Of a stretch of DNA of 64,000 nucleotides, positions 34,370 to 44,339 are shown one piece after another; position 1 is the stretch's first letter, and the number at the start of each line of letters is the position of its first letter. The stretch is from Mortierella alpina (taxonomy: Eukaryota > Mortierellomycota > Mortierellomycetes > Mortierellales > Mortierellaceae): contig JANATF010000013.1 of NCBI GenBank assembly GCA_029449245.1, forward strand, positions 558,001 through 622,000, written 5' to 3'. Made by a program: the position numbers and the translations under genes. The notes under the pieces are model-generated. The model was not told the origin of the DNA, ran no database searches, and saw only the letters and a list, made by a program, of their open reading frames with translations.

Positions 34370-35644
34370 GGTTGCGTTCGTTGTGGGTTTGATGTTGAGA
34401 GAGACCTGAGAGGTTTGCTTGAGTTGGGCTAGGGTTGGCTTGAGTTGATTTGTAGTTGTGATGAGGGAATAGCAGAAATGAGGTGGTGAAGGGTGTCTTT
34501 TATACAACTTGTTGATGACCCTGTTGTGGATTGCCGCGTACAGTCATAACTGCTGCGACTTGGCTGCGGATGAACCCTTGTTGTTGTCAGAAGAGACAGG
34601 TCAAAAAAAGTCCGACAGGGGACGTCCCTCCATCTTGTCCATTCTTGGCAACCTTGCTCTGTGCGACCTGAGACGATTAAGAATGCCCAGCGGTGATGTC
34701 AGCTCTGATTTCTATTTTCGCTTCTATTTTTCTCAAGAGCACATTCTTGTTAGAGCACGCCGTTTGGACAGGGTCAGTTATGAACAACGATTAGCATGGA
34801 ACATCCGTTCATACTAGCTTAATGGATAACTCCGCCACATGTTACCATGGAGATAATGGAGTGATCGAAGCCCTCCATTGTATGCCTTTCATTTCATATA
34901 CAACTCCACACGCGACGCATCAGGCTCAGCAGTAAAAAAGAAAACGTGCTTCTGCACGTTGTGACCTCTGGATAAGAGCTAAAGAATGCTTGGCGAGGCA
35001 TGAGGCAACTGCTTTCTCTCAGATCCAAGAGGCGCTCAGATCAAACACGAACAACCCCTGTGGTCGAGTGAGACATTTTCGCGAGAAACACGGTCCTTCG
35101 GAAGGTCAAATATCATCAAGCACGTTGGATGGCGAATGATGAAAGCATGGGCCAGTCCATGGGAGAATGTGGCGGAGTTATCCTCCAAGCCAGGGCGTGA
35201 ACGGGCCTTCCATTTTGTTCATTCTCAGAAGTCAGAACCGACAATTTTTACGGCGGAGTAAAACGGCAAGAAGAAAGAAAGTGCTCATAAGAAAAATACA
35301 GTAGAAGCGAAAATAGGTTGACATCACAGCTGGGCATTCTCAGGTCACACAGGACAAGGTTGCCATGAATGGACAAGATGGAGAGAAAATTATGTTGGAG
35401 CAACGGCGGACTTTTTGACTTTGCTTCTCCAGACAACAGAAATCATTCTCAGCCAAGACGCAGTAATTATGACTGCACGCGGCAATCCACAACAGGGTCA
35501 TCAACAAGTTGTATAAAAGACACCCTTCACCTCCTCATTTCTGCTATTCCCTCATCACAAGCAACTACAACGCAACTCAACCCAAGCCAACTCAAGCCAA
35601 CCTCTCAGGTCTCTCTTAACACCAAACCCACAACCAACACAACC
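34370..35644. promoter_or_regulatory. Shared bidirectional promoter region B2 (P3/P4)
   Basis: Same architecture as B1: outward TATA boxes at 34504-34497 and 35512-35519, octamers TGATGTCA at 34694-34701 (type a half) and TGACATCA at 35319-35326 (type b half). Here the type b half carries an extra stretch near 35220-35250 (CATTCTCAGAAGTCAGAACC) that B1 lacks. Confidence 0.6.
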
Positions 35645-35854
35645 ATGCCTTTCTTCAAGTCCTCCTCTGCCTCTGCCAAGAACCAGACCGCCTCTGCCGC
35701 TGCCACTCCAGTCCAGACGCCTCGCTCTTCAATGCAAGCGACTCGCCCCAAGAAGGAACAAACAACCATGACAGTTGACCAGGCTCTCGAGATGGCCATG
35801 AAGAAGACGTCCTATGCCTCACACGCTCAGTCAGCGTTCCTTCCCGTGATGTAG
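35645..35854 (+). CDS. 69-residue array peptide, copy P4
   Basis: Residues 20/40 are Ala/Thr, the same protein as P3 and P8. TATAAAAG at 35512-35519, 133 bp before ATG. Silent differences from P1 include CACGCT for CATGCA at codons 60-61. Confidence 0.75.
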   Translation: MPFFKSSSASAKNQTASAAATPVQTPRSSMQATRPKKEQTTMTVDQALEMAMKKTSYASHAQSAFLPVM

Positions 35855-35974
35855 AAGGGAAATCCAGACGCGCATACACACCCTTGGCATATACCCTCAT
35901 CTCCAGCACACATTCGCATAGCATCGCATTCATTGTAAACCTAATCAGCATTAAACCATTCGACATTTGATATC

Positions 35975-36310
35975 ATCAATCAGGATGTGTGTCCGTTTAC
36001 TGAGACGAATATGAAGGGGAGTTCTATACAGCCCCCACTTGCCATATGTTAGCGCTATCAGCTCTTTAATCACGGTATATTATGAGAGGTGCACCACCTG
36101 TAAAACACTACACTGCCGGGTTATTGACGAGACCCTTGGTACTTCGTCGTGTCCTCTTGCCGTTATGGCGGGAGACAACAACAGCACTCAATTACAAACG
36201 GTTTCGGATGCTGGATCAAGAAGCAGTCCATCTGTTACTAAAAGTTCTTGCTGTCGCTGAGGGTAAGCCTCAACGATAGCGACGGTATTCAATGGAGGAT
36301 TTTCTTTGGT
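35975..36310 (+). repeat. H2: array spacer block
   Basis: Inverted homologue of H1 and direct homologue of H3. It contains GTTAGCGCTATCAGCTCTTT and TTGCTGTCGCTGAGGGTAAG. It continues into the 3' end of W2. Confidence 0.6.
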
Positions 36311-36343
36311 CGTGGTAGCCACATCATGAGGATCATGGAGTAT

Positions 36344-37233
36344 TTAAATTCGAGATGCATCAATCGCTGCAGCAATGGCAACAGGGGAAAGTGCCGCACT
36401 ACCACCCTTCTTTCCTCCAGCAAGCGGCTTCTTTTCGCATACATCAACTTCGATAACACCAGCACCAGAGGCGATGCCGCTGAACCAGGACGAAGTCTGT
36501 TCCTCGAGCACACGCTCCCTCTCATGACTGATAATGACGCACGCCTCAGTCTCCTCGACGACCTCCTCAACTTCCTCCATTTCCTCGAAGGTCTCGTATT
36601 TTTTGAACTCATAGGTCCAGTGCTCTGTACAGACCGAAAAAGACGCTGTCAGAAAATGAATGAAAAAAAAACAATTAACTATCCATTCAGATCATTAGTG
36701 CAACATTTACCGCTGGTGGTGCTCTCGCGCTCGGTCCACTCGACATCGAACCTCTCCTTGTAGATGGCATGGAATGTCTCCCTGGCGGAATCGACAGTCT
36801 CGTGGGGTCCATCCAACTCATAGATACTATCACCCCAGCGGTGGTAGACGTAGTACACCTCGGTAGCATTGTCAAAAATAAGCTGGGTCACATAGGTGAT
36901 ACCAGTGCTGTTCTCAGTAAGAACAGAGTCATAGACGTCATCGCCATCGTAGTATACATAGGCAGTCTTGGCTATAGGGCACACGCTGTCCACATGGGCC
37001 TTCCTAGTCATAAAAATTTGGACAGTTCTTATCCACACTCCGTCAACTTTACAGAGATCAGGCGACGCTGCAGGTCTACGGATTGAGGTGTCCTTGGTAG
37101 TGACTTTGGTACTGGCGCCTATGGGAAGGGACCCAGTGATCGTAGAAATTTCGACGCAAGGAACTTCTCGAGTACTGTCGTTGATAACAACATCCGGCTC
37201 GATAACGGTCCTGTCTTTAGGGGGTGATGACAT
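36344..37233 (-). CDS. WGR-domain protein, copy W2 (shortened tail)
   Basis: Exon 1 37233-36711 has the same 523-nt length as in W1; exon 2 is 36624-36344, total 267 residues. The WGR-like region is almost identical to W1 (YVTQLIFDNATEVYYVYHR, WGD, DSARETFHAIYKERFDVEW). Exon 2 keeps the HWTYEFKKYETFEEMEEVEE start and the GGKKGGSAALSPVAIAAAID end but lacks about 75 residues of the middle present in W1. The reading frame is open throughout, so it may be functional. It is transcribed toward P4. Confidence 0.75.
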
Positions 37234-37930
37234 GCGGAAAGTGATAGATAGCAGGTTTGCTTTCAAATGATGCGTCCGTTCACGACGTTAATGTCCTCTC
37301 GTAGTGGCAGCAGCGAACACAGTCGCAATTGAGGTTGCAGAAGACAACACCAAGTGTGGGGGAAGACAGAAGGTGGCAAGAGAGGAAAAAGATAACGAGA
37401 GAAGACAAAAGCAGAGTTTGCGGGTGGGGTAAAATGGGAAGGCCACCATTGGCACTCGAGCAAAAAGAACCAAAGAACATCCTTGTGCATAAAGTTTCTA
37501 CGCGCACGATACTGCAAATTTTCCCGTGCTTACAGCTTGGACCAACATTGGGCACTTACCCTCAAAAAAACAAGAGCATGGTCCACAGCACCAATCACAG
37601 CCAGCGATCGTACAAGGCCATGCATGAGTATCAGCCAGTAGGTCATTCAGCGCACCTTCGGAATGAAGTCTCCTGTAACGTTGACAACAGATTCAGAGCG
37701 AGGGAGTCCAGGTGCACACATGCATCGCAGCCCCATGAAATGCTATTCAAGAGAGGATGATGAGGATAGGGCTATACCACAGGCACCGGTTAACTCCATG
37801 CTGAACTTTGATGTTCGCGAAGGGGTACCTTCAAAGGATGCGTGGAGGTTGGGAAGAAGTAGCTGACAAAGCTATGGCTAAGGTAGAGAAAATATTGAAG
37901 GCGAGAATGGTTTGGCCTACCCTATTAATT
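37234..37930. promoter_or_regulatory. Upstream region of WGR gene W2
   Basis: Inverted copy of the sequence before W1, and direct copy of that before W3. It includes CAAGAGCATGGTCCACAGCA. I see no conserved coding frame. Confidence 0.5.
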
Positions 37931-38135
37931 GGTCGTTTCTATCTTTTTGTGAATTCTTGGTCAATGGTAACATATCTGCGCATGTCCAAGTAGATTGCGA
38001 TAGGAAACCAGTCTATATCCAACAAATAATCCAGGGCACTATGTTCCTGCATGAAATGGATTAGCTGAGAAGCGGTGTAGAACGTTCTCATCTTTGCCAA
38101 CCAGTCGTAATCTTGAATCATGGTGAAAACCTATA
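37930..38135 (+). repeat. F3: degenerate copy of the Fmp32-like gene 3' end
   Basis: Reads GGTAACATATCTGCGCATGT then CCAAGTAGATTGCGATAGGA, parallel to 29057-29100. The preceding intron-like TTCTATCTTTTTGTGAATTC also matches. On the minus strand a 60-codon frame ending MRRYVTIDQEFTKR is open here and partly in F4; I regard it as fortuitous or a relic. Confidence 0.65.
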
Positions 38136-38316
38136 TCTTTTCCGCATATCCGTTGCAGCACGAACGAAGATAGTTATGCCCAATGCTTCTCAATTGATGA
38201 TATCAAATGTTAAATGGTTTAATGATGCTTAGGTTTACAATGAATGCGATGCTATGCGAATGTGTGCTGGAGATGAGGGTATATGCCAAGGGTGTGTATG
38301 CGTCTGGATTTCCCTT

Positions 38317-38526
38317 TTACATCACAGGAAGGAACGCCGACTGAGCGTGTGAGGCATAGGACGTCTTCTTCATGGCCATCTCGAGAGCCTGGTCAACTGT
38401 CATAGTTACTTGTTCCTTCTTAGGGCGAGTCGCTTGCATTGAAGAGCGAGGCGTCTGGACTGGAGTGACAGCGGCAGAGGCGGTCTGGTTCTTGGCAGAG
38501 GCAGAGGAGGACTTGAAGAAAGGCAT
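38317..38526 (-). CDS. 69-residue array peptide, copy P5
   Basis: Residues 20/40 are Val/Val, the most divergent protein copy. TATA at 38661-38654. Silent differences include CCT at codon 35 and TCG at codon 63. Partner of P6; this pair shares Val20. Confidence 0.75.
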   Translation of the reverse strand: MPFFKSSSASAKNQTASAAVTPVQTPRSSMQATRPKKEQVTMTVDQALEMAMKKTSYASHAQSAFLPVM

Positions 38527-39808
38527 GGTTGTGTTCGTTGTGGGTTTGATGTTGTGAGAGACCTGAGAGGTTTGCTTGAGTTGGGCTAGGGTTGGCTTGA
38601 GTTGATTTGTAGTTGTGATGAGGGAATAGCAGAAATGAGGAGGTGAAGGGTGTCTTTTATACAACTTGTTGATGACCCTGTTGTGAATTGCAGCGTACAG
38701 TCATAACTACTGCGTCTTGGCTGAGAATGATTTCTGTTGTCTGGGGAAGCAAAGTCAAAAAGTCCGCCGTTGCTCCAACATAATTTTTTCTCCATCTTGT
38801 CCATTCATGGCAACCTTGTCCTGTGTGACCTGAGAATGCCCAGCTGTGATGTCAACCTATTTTCGCTTCTACTGTATTTTTCTTATGAGCACTTTCTTTC
38901 TTCTTGCCGTTTTACTCCGCCGTAAAAATTGTCGGTTCTGACTTCTGAGAATGAACAAAATGGAAGGCCCGTTCACGCCCTGGCTTGGAGGATAACTCCG
39001 CCACATTCTCCCATGGACTGGCCCATGCTTTCATCATTCGCCATCCAACGTGCTTGATGATATTTGACCTTCCGAAGGACCGTGTTTCTCGCGAAAATGT
39101 CTCACTCGACCACAGGGGTTGTTCGTGTTTGTTCTGAGCGCCTCTTTAGATCTGCGAGAAAGCAGTTGCCTCATGCCTCGTCAAGCACTCTTTAGCTCTT
39201 ATCCAGAGGTCACAACGTGCAGAAGCACGTTTTCTTTTTTACTGCTGAGCCTGATGCGTCGCGTGTGGAGTTGTATATGAAATGAAAGGCATACAATGGA
39301 GGGCTTCGATCACTCCATTATCTCCATGGTAACATGTGGCGGAGTCATCCATTAAGCCAGCATGAACGGGTCTTCCATGCTAATCGTTTTTCATAACTGA
39401 CCCTGTCCAAACGGCGTGCTCTAACAAGAATGTGCTCTTGAGAAAAATAGAAGCGAAAATAGAAATCAGAGCTGACATCACCGCTGGGCATTCTTAATCG
39501 TCTCAGGTCGCACAAAGCAAGGTTGCCAAGAATGGACAAGATGGAGGGACGTCCCCTGTCGGACTTTTTTTGACCTGTCTCTTCTGACAACAACAAGGGT
39601 TCATCCGCAGCCAAGTCGCAGCAGTTATGACTGTACGCGGCAATCCGCAACAGGGTCATCAATAAGTTGTATAAAAGACACCCTTCACCTCCTCATTTCT
39701 GCTATTCCCTCATCACAAACAACTACAACGCAACTCAAGCCAACCCTAGCCCAACTCAAGCCAACCTCTCAGGTCTCTCACAACAACAAACCCACAACCA
39801 ACACAATC
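38527..39808. promoter_or_regulatory. Shared bidirectional promoter region B3 (P5/P6), flipped
   Basis: The same elements as B1, B2 and B4 but in reverse order: the left half is type b (TGATGTCAACCTATTTT, octamer 38847-38854) and the right half is type a (AATCAGAGCTGACATCA, octamer 39473-39480). TATA boxes at 38661-38654 and 39670-39677. So the non-coding core of this cassette is inverted relative to the other three. Confidence 0.6.
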
Positions 39809-40018
39809 ATGCCTTTCTTCAAGTCCTCCTCTGCCTCTGCCAAGAACCAGACCGCCTCTGCCGCTGTCACTCCAGTCCAGACGCCTCGCTCTTCAATGCA
39901 AGCAACTCGCCCCAAGAAGGAACAAACAACCATGACAGTCGACCAGGCTCTCGAGATGGCCATGAAGAAGACTTCCTATGCTTCACATGCACAGTCGGCG
40001 TTCCTTCCCGTGATGTAA
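39809..40018 (+). CDS. 69-residue array peptide, copy P6
   Basis: Residues 20/40 are Val/Thr. TATAAAAG at 39670-39677, 139 bp before ATG. Silent differences include GTC at codon 44, ACT at codon 55 and GCT at codon 58. Its 3' flank leads into H3. Confidence 0.75.
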   Translation: MPFFKSSSASAKNQTASAAVTPVQTPRSSMQATRPKKEQTTMTVDQALEMAMKKTSYASHAQSAFLPVM

Positions 40019-40129
40019 AAGGGAAATGCAGACGCATACACCCTTGGCATATACCCCCCATCTCTAGCACACTCTCATAGAATCGCACTCATTGTAAACC
40101 TAATCAGCATTAAACCATTCAACATTTGA

Positions 40130-40480
40130 TATCAATTGACAAGCAATAGCAGGGTGTGTTTCTGTTTGCTGAGGCGAACATAAAGTGAAAATCTTTACGG
40201 CCCGCTTGCTAGGAGTTAGCGCTATCAGTCATAGTCCGTTATGAGAGGCGCATCACCTGTCTAGCAACAATCCACAGCCGGGTTATTGGTAAGTCCCTTG
40301 GTACCTCGTCGTTTCCTTTTGCCGTTATGGAGAGAGTCAACAAAGAGCACTCAAGCATAACCGATTTAGATCAGAAGAATCCTTTCAACTGCTACGAAGG
40401 ATCTTGCTGTCGCTGAGGGTAAGCCCCAACGAAAGCGACGGTATTCCATGGAGGATTTCTTTGGGCGTGGTTGCCACATC
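40130..40480 (+). repeat. H3: array spacer block
   Basis: Direct homologue of H2, inverted homologue of H1: AGTTAGCGCTATCAGTCATA, GTTATGAGAGGCGCATCACC, CCTTTTGCCGTTATGGAGAG. Confidence 0.65.
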
Positions 40481-40573
40481 TGTTCTCACCTATTTTCTTA
40501 CTGAGCTGCTCTTACATTTTCACTTCCAGAGACATTTTCATGAGGATCTTAGAGTATTTAAATTCGAGATGCA

Positions 40574-41445
40574 TCCATCACTGCAGCAATGGCAACAGGG
40601 GAGAGTCCCACACTACCACCCTTCGTTCCTCCAGCAAGCGGCTTCTTTTTGCATACAACATCAACTTTGATAACACCAGCACCATAGGCGATGCCGCTGA
40701 ACCAGGACGAAGTCTGTTCACACACTCCTTCGCATGACTGACAATGACGCCGGCCTCAGTCTCTTCAACTACCTCCTCAATTCCCTCCATCACCTTGAAG
40801 GTCTCGTAGGTCTTGACTTCGTAGGTCCAACCAACGTTCTATACAGGCCGAAAATAGACGTTTTCAGAAAAAGAATGAAAAACACAATCGACTATCCATT
40901 CAGATCATTAGTAAACACTTACCGCTGGTGGTGCTCTCGCGCTCAGTCCACTCGACATCGAACTTCTCCTCGTAGATGGCATGGAATGTTTCCTTGGCGG
41001 AATCGACAGTCTCGTGGGGTCCATCCAACTCATAGTTACTATCACCCCAGCGGTGGTAGACGTAGTACACCTCGGTAGCATTGTCAAAAATGAGCTGGGT
41101 CACATAGGTGATGCCAGTGCTGTTCTCAGTAAGAGCAGAGTCGTAGACGTCATCGCCATCGTAGTGTACATAGGCAGTCTTGGCTATGGGGCACACCCTG
41201 TCCACATGGGCCTTCCTAGCTATAAATATGTGGACAGTTCTTATCCAGACTCCGTCAACTTTACACAGATTAGACGACGCTGCAGGTATACGGATTGAGG
41301 TGTCCTTGATAGTGACTTTGGTACTGGCGCCTATGGGAAGGGACCCAATGATCGTGGAAACTTCGACGCCAGACACTTCTCGGGCACTGTCGGTGATAAC
41401 AACATCCGGCTAGATAACGGTCCTGTCTTTAGCGGGCGATGACAT
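40574..41445 (-). pseudogene. WGR-domain gene, copy W3 (broken)
   Basis: Exon 1 (41445-40923) is again 523 nt and encodes the same WGR-like region, but codon 12 is TAG (41412-41410) where W1 and W2 have GAG. In exon 2 (from about 40838) the 5' border carries four extra bases (AACGTTGGTTGGACC against AGCACTGGACC). Seven bases after the SHAKECV codons are missing relative to W2 (CTCGAGG), shifting the frame; the other frame still reads TSSWFSGIAYGAGVIKVDV. The lesions are independent, so decay is real rather than one base-calling error. Initiation downstream of the stop could still give an exon-1 fragment. Confidence 0.75.
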
Positions 41446-42125
41446 GCGGAAAGTGACAGCAGGTTTGCTTTCAAATGATGCATCCGTTCACGACGTTGAT
41501 GTCCTCTCGCAGTGGCAGCAGCGAACACAGTCGCAATTGAAGTTGCAGAAGACAACGGCAAGTGTGGCGGAAGGCAGAAGGTGGCAAGAGAGGAGAAAAG
41601 ATAACGAGAGAAGACAAAAGCAGAGTTTGCGGGTGGGGTAAAATGGGAAGGCCACCATTGGCACTCGAGCAAAAAGAACCAAAGAACATCCTTGTGCATA
41701 AAGTTTCTACGCGCACGATACTGCAAATTTTCCCGTGCTTACAGCTTGGACCAACATTGGGCACTTACCCTCAAAAAAACAAGAGCATGGTCCACAGCAC
41801 CAATCACAACCAGCGATCGTACAAGGCCATGTATAAGAATCAGCCAGCATGTCCTTCAGCGCATCTTCGGAATGAAGATTCCTGTCAAGTTGACAACAGA
41901 TTCAGAGCGAGGTAGTTTCCAGGTTCACACATGCATCAAATATGCATAGCAGCCTTATGAAAACGCTTTTCAATAGTAGATGTTGAAGAAACGACTTTAC
42001 CACAGGCACAGGTAAATTTCATGCGGAATGTTCGCGAAGGGGTGTCTTCAACGGATATGTTGAGATTGGGAAGAAATAGCTGACAAAGTCATGGCTAAGG
42101 TAGAGAAAATATTGAACGAGAATGG
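41446..42125. promoter_or_regulatory. Upstream region of broken WGR gene W3
   Basis: Close copy of 37234-37930. From 41640 to 41850 the two are almost identical (GGAAGGCCACCATTGGCACT, CTCAAAAAAACAAGAGCATG), suggesting recent duplication or conversion. Confidence 0.5.
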
Positions 42126-42340
42126 TTTGGCCTACCCTATTAATTGGTCGTTTCTATCTTTTTGTGAATTCTTGGTCAATGGTAGCATATCTGAGCATGT
42201 TCAAGTAGATTGCGATAGGAAGCCTCTCGAATATATTCATTAAATATCTCAGGGCACTATGTTCTTGTATGAAATAGTTTGGTTGAGCAGTGTAAAACGT
42301 TCTCATCATTGCAACAATCGTAATCCTGAATAATGGTCCG
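42125..42340 (+). repeat. F4: degenerate copy of the Fmp32-like gene 3' end
   Basis: Reads GGTAGCATATCTGAGCATGT then TCAAGTAGATTGCGATAGGA, followed by TCTCGAATATATTCATT like CGAATACATTCAAGG in the original. The preceding CTATTAATTGGTCGTTTCTA resembles the last intron of the source gene. Confidence 0.65.
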
Positions 42341-42539
42341 TTAGGGGAGAAAACCCAATTCTTTTGCGCATATCCGTTGCAGCACGAACGAAGGCAGTTA
42401 TACCCAATGTTTTCAATTGATGATATCAAATGTTGAATGGTTTAATGATGCTTAGGTTTACAATGAATGCAATGCTATGAGAATGTGTGCTGGAGATGAG
42501 GGTATATGCCAAGGGTGTGTATGCGTCTGGATTTCCCTT

Positions 42540-42749
42540 TTACATCACGGGAAGGAACGCTGACTGTGCATGTGAGGCATAGGAAGTCTTCTTCATGGCC
42601 ATCTCGAGAGCCTGGTCGACTGTCATGGTTGCTTGTTCCTTCTTAGGGCGAGTCGCTTGCATTGAAGAGCGAGGCGTCTGGACTGGAGTGGCAGCGGCAG
42701 AGGCGGTCTGGTTCTTGGCAGAGGCAGAGGAGGACTTGAAGAAAGGCAT
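42540..42749 (-). CDS. 69-residue array peptide, copy P7
   Basis: Residues 20/40 are Ala/Ala. TATA at 42888-42881. Silent differences from P1 include GTC at codon 44 and CCT at codon 35. Partner of P8. Confidence 0.75.
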   Translation of the reverse strand: MPFFKSSSASAKNQTASAAATPVQTPRSSMQATRPKKEQATMTVDQALEMAMKKTSYASHAQSAFLPVM

Positions 42750-44026
42750 GGTTGTGTTGGTTGTGGGTTTGATGTTGTGAGAGACCTGAGAGGTTTGCTT
42801 GAGTTGGGCTAGGGTTGGCTTGAGTTGCGTTGTAGTTGTTTGTGATGAGGGAATAGCAGAAATGAGGTGGTGAAGGGTGTCTTTTATACAACTTGTTGAT
42901 GACCCTGTTGTGGATTGCCGCGTGCAGTCATAACAGCTGCGACTTGGCTGCGGATGAACCCTTGTTGTTGTCAGAAGAGACAGGTCAAAAAAAGTCCGAC
43001 AGGGGACGTCCCTCCATCTAGTCCATTCTTGGCAACCTTGCTCTGTGCGACCTGAGACGATTAAGAATGCCCAGCGGTGATGTCAGCTCTGATTTCTATT
43101 TTCGCTTCTATTTTTCTCAAGAGCACATTCTTGTTAGAGCACGCCGTTTGGACAGGGTCTTATGAACAACGATTAGCATGGAAGACCCGTTCATGCTGGC
43201 TTAATGGATGACTCCGCCACATGTTACCATGGAGATAATGGAGTGATCGAAGCCCTCCATTGTATGCCTTTCATTTCATATACAACTCCACACGCGACGC
43301 ATCAGGCTCAGCAGTAAAAAAGAAAACGTGCTTCTACACGTTGTCACCTCTGGATAGAGGCCAAAGTATGCTTCACGAGGCATGAGGCAACTGCTTTCTC
43401 GCAGATCTAAAGAGGCGCTCAGAACAAACACGAACAACCCCTGTGGTCGAGTGAGACATTTTCGCAAGAAACACGGTCCTTCGGAAGGTCAAATATCATC
43501 AAGCACGTTGGATGGCGAATGGTGAAAGCATGAGCCACTCCATGGGAGAATGTGGCGGAGTTATCCTCCAAGCCAGGGCGTGAACGGGCCTTCCATTCTG
43601 TTCATTCTCAGAACTGACATTTTCCACGGCGGAGTAAAACGGCAAGAAGAAAAAGTGCTCATAAGAAAAATACAGCAGAAGCGAAAATAGGTTGACATCA
43701 CAGCTGGGCATTCTCAGGTCACACATGACAAGGTTGCCATGAATGGACAAGATGGAGAGAAATTATGTTGGAGCAACGGCGGACTTTTTGACTTTAGTGC
43801 TTCCCCAGACAACAGAAATCATTCTCAGCCAAGACGCAGCAGTTATGACTGTACGCGGCAATCCACAACAGGGTCATCAACAAGTTGTATAAAAGACACC
43901 CTTCACCTCCTCATTTCTGCTATTCCCTCATCACAAACAACTACAACGCAACTCAAGCCAACCCTAGCCCAACTCAAGCCAACTTCTCAGGTCTCTCACA
44001 ACAACAAACCCACAACGAACACAACC
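42750..44026. promoter_or_regulatory. Shared bidirectional promoter region B4 (P7/P8)
   Basis: Same orientation as B1 and B2: TGATGTCA 43078-43085 in the type a half, TGACATCA 43693-43700 in the type b half, TATA boxes 42888-42881 and 43888-43895. Confidence 0.6.
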
Positions 44027-44236
44027 ATGCCTTTCTTCAAGTCCTCCTCTGCCTCTGCCAAGAACCAGACCGCCTCTGCCGCTGCCACTCCAGTCCAGAC
44101 GCCTCGCTCTTCAATGCAAGCGACTCGCCCCAAGAAGGAACAAACGACCATGACAGTCGACCAGGCTCTCGAGATGGCCATGAAGAAAACTTCCTATGCC
44201 TCACATGCACAGTCAGCGTTCCTTCCCGTGATGTAA
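44027..44236 (+). CDS. 69-residue array peptide, copy P8
   Basis: Residues 20/40 are Ala/Thr. TATAAAAG at 43888-43895, 139 bp before ATG. Silent differences include AAA at codon 54. Last copy of the array. Confidence 0.75.
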   Translation: MPFFKSSSASAKNQTASAAATPVQTPRSSMQATRPKKEQTTMTVDQALEMAMKKTSYASHAQSAFLPVM

Positions 44237-44339
44237 AAGGGGAATGCAGACGCATACACACCCTTGGCATATACCCTCATCCCCAGCACACATTCGCATA
44301 GCATCGCACTCATTTCAAACATTAAAGAATTTTGATATC

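Noticed and set aside
34160-34507. Longer form of the array peptide starting MYKRHPSPPHF
   Set aside because: Its ATG lies at the TATA box, so it would precede the transcription start; the extension is not kept in frame in all copies (P2, P4 and P8 differ), while MPFFKSS is invariant.
41562-41915. Plus-strand frame shared by W2 and W3 upstream regions (MGRPPLALEQKEPKN)
   Set aside because: The similarity reflects near-identical duplicated promoter DNA; the opposite orientation copy before W1 has frame differences and no start context.
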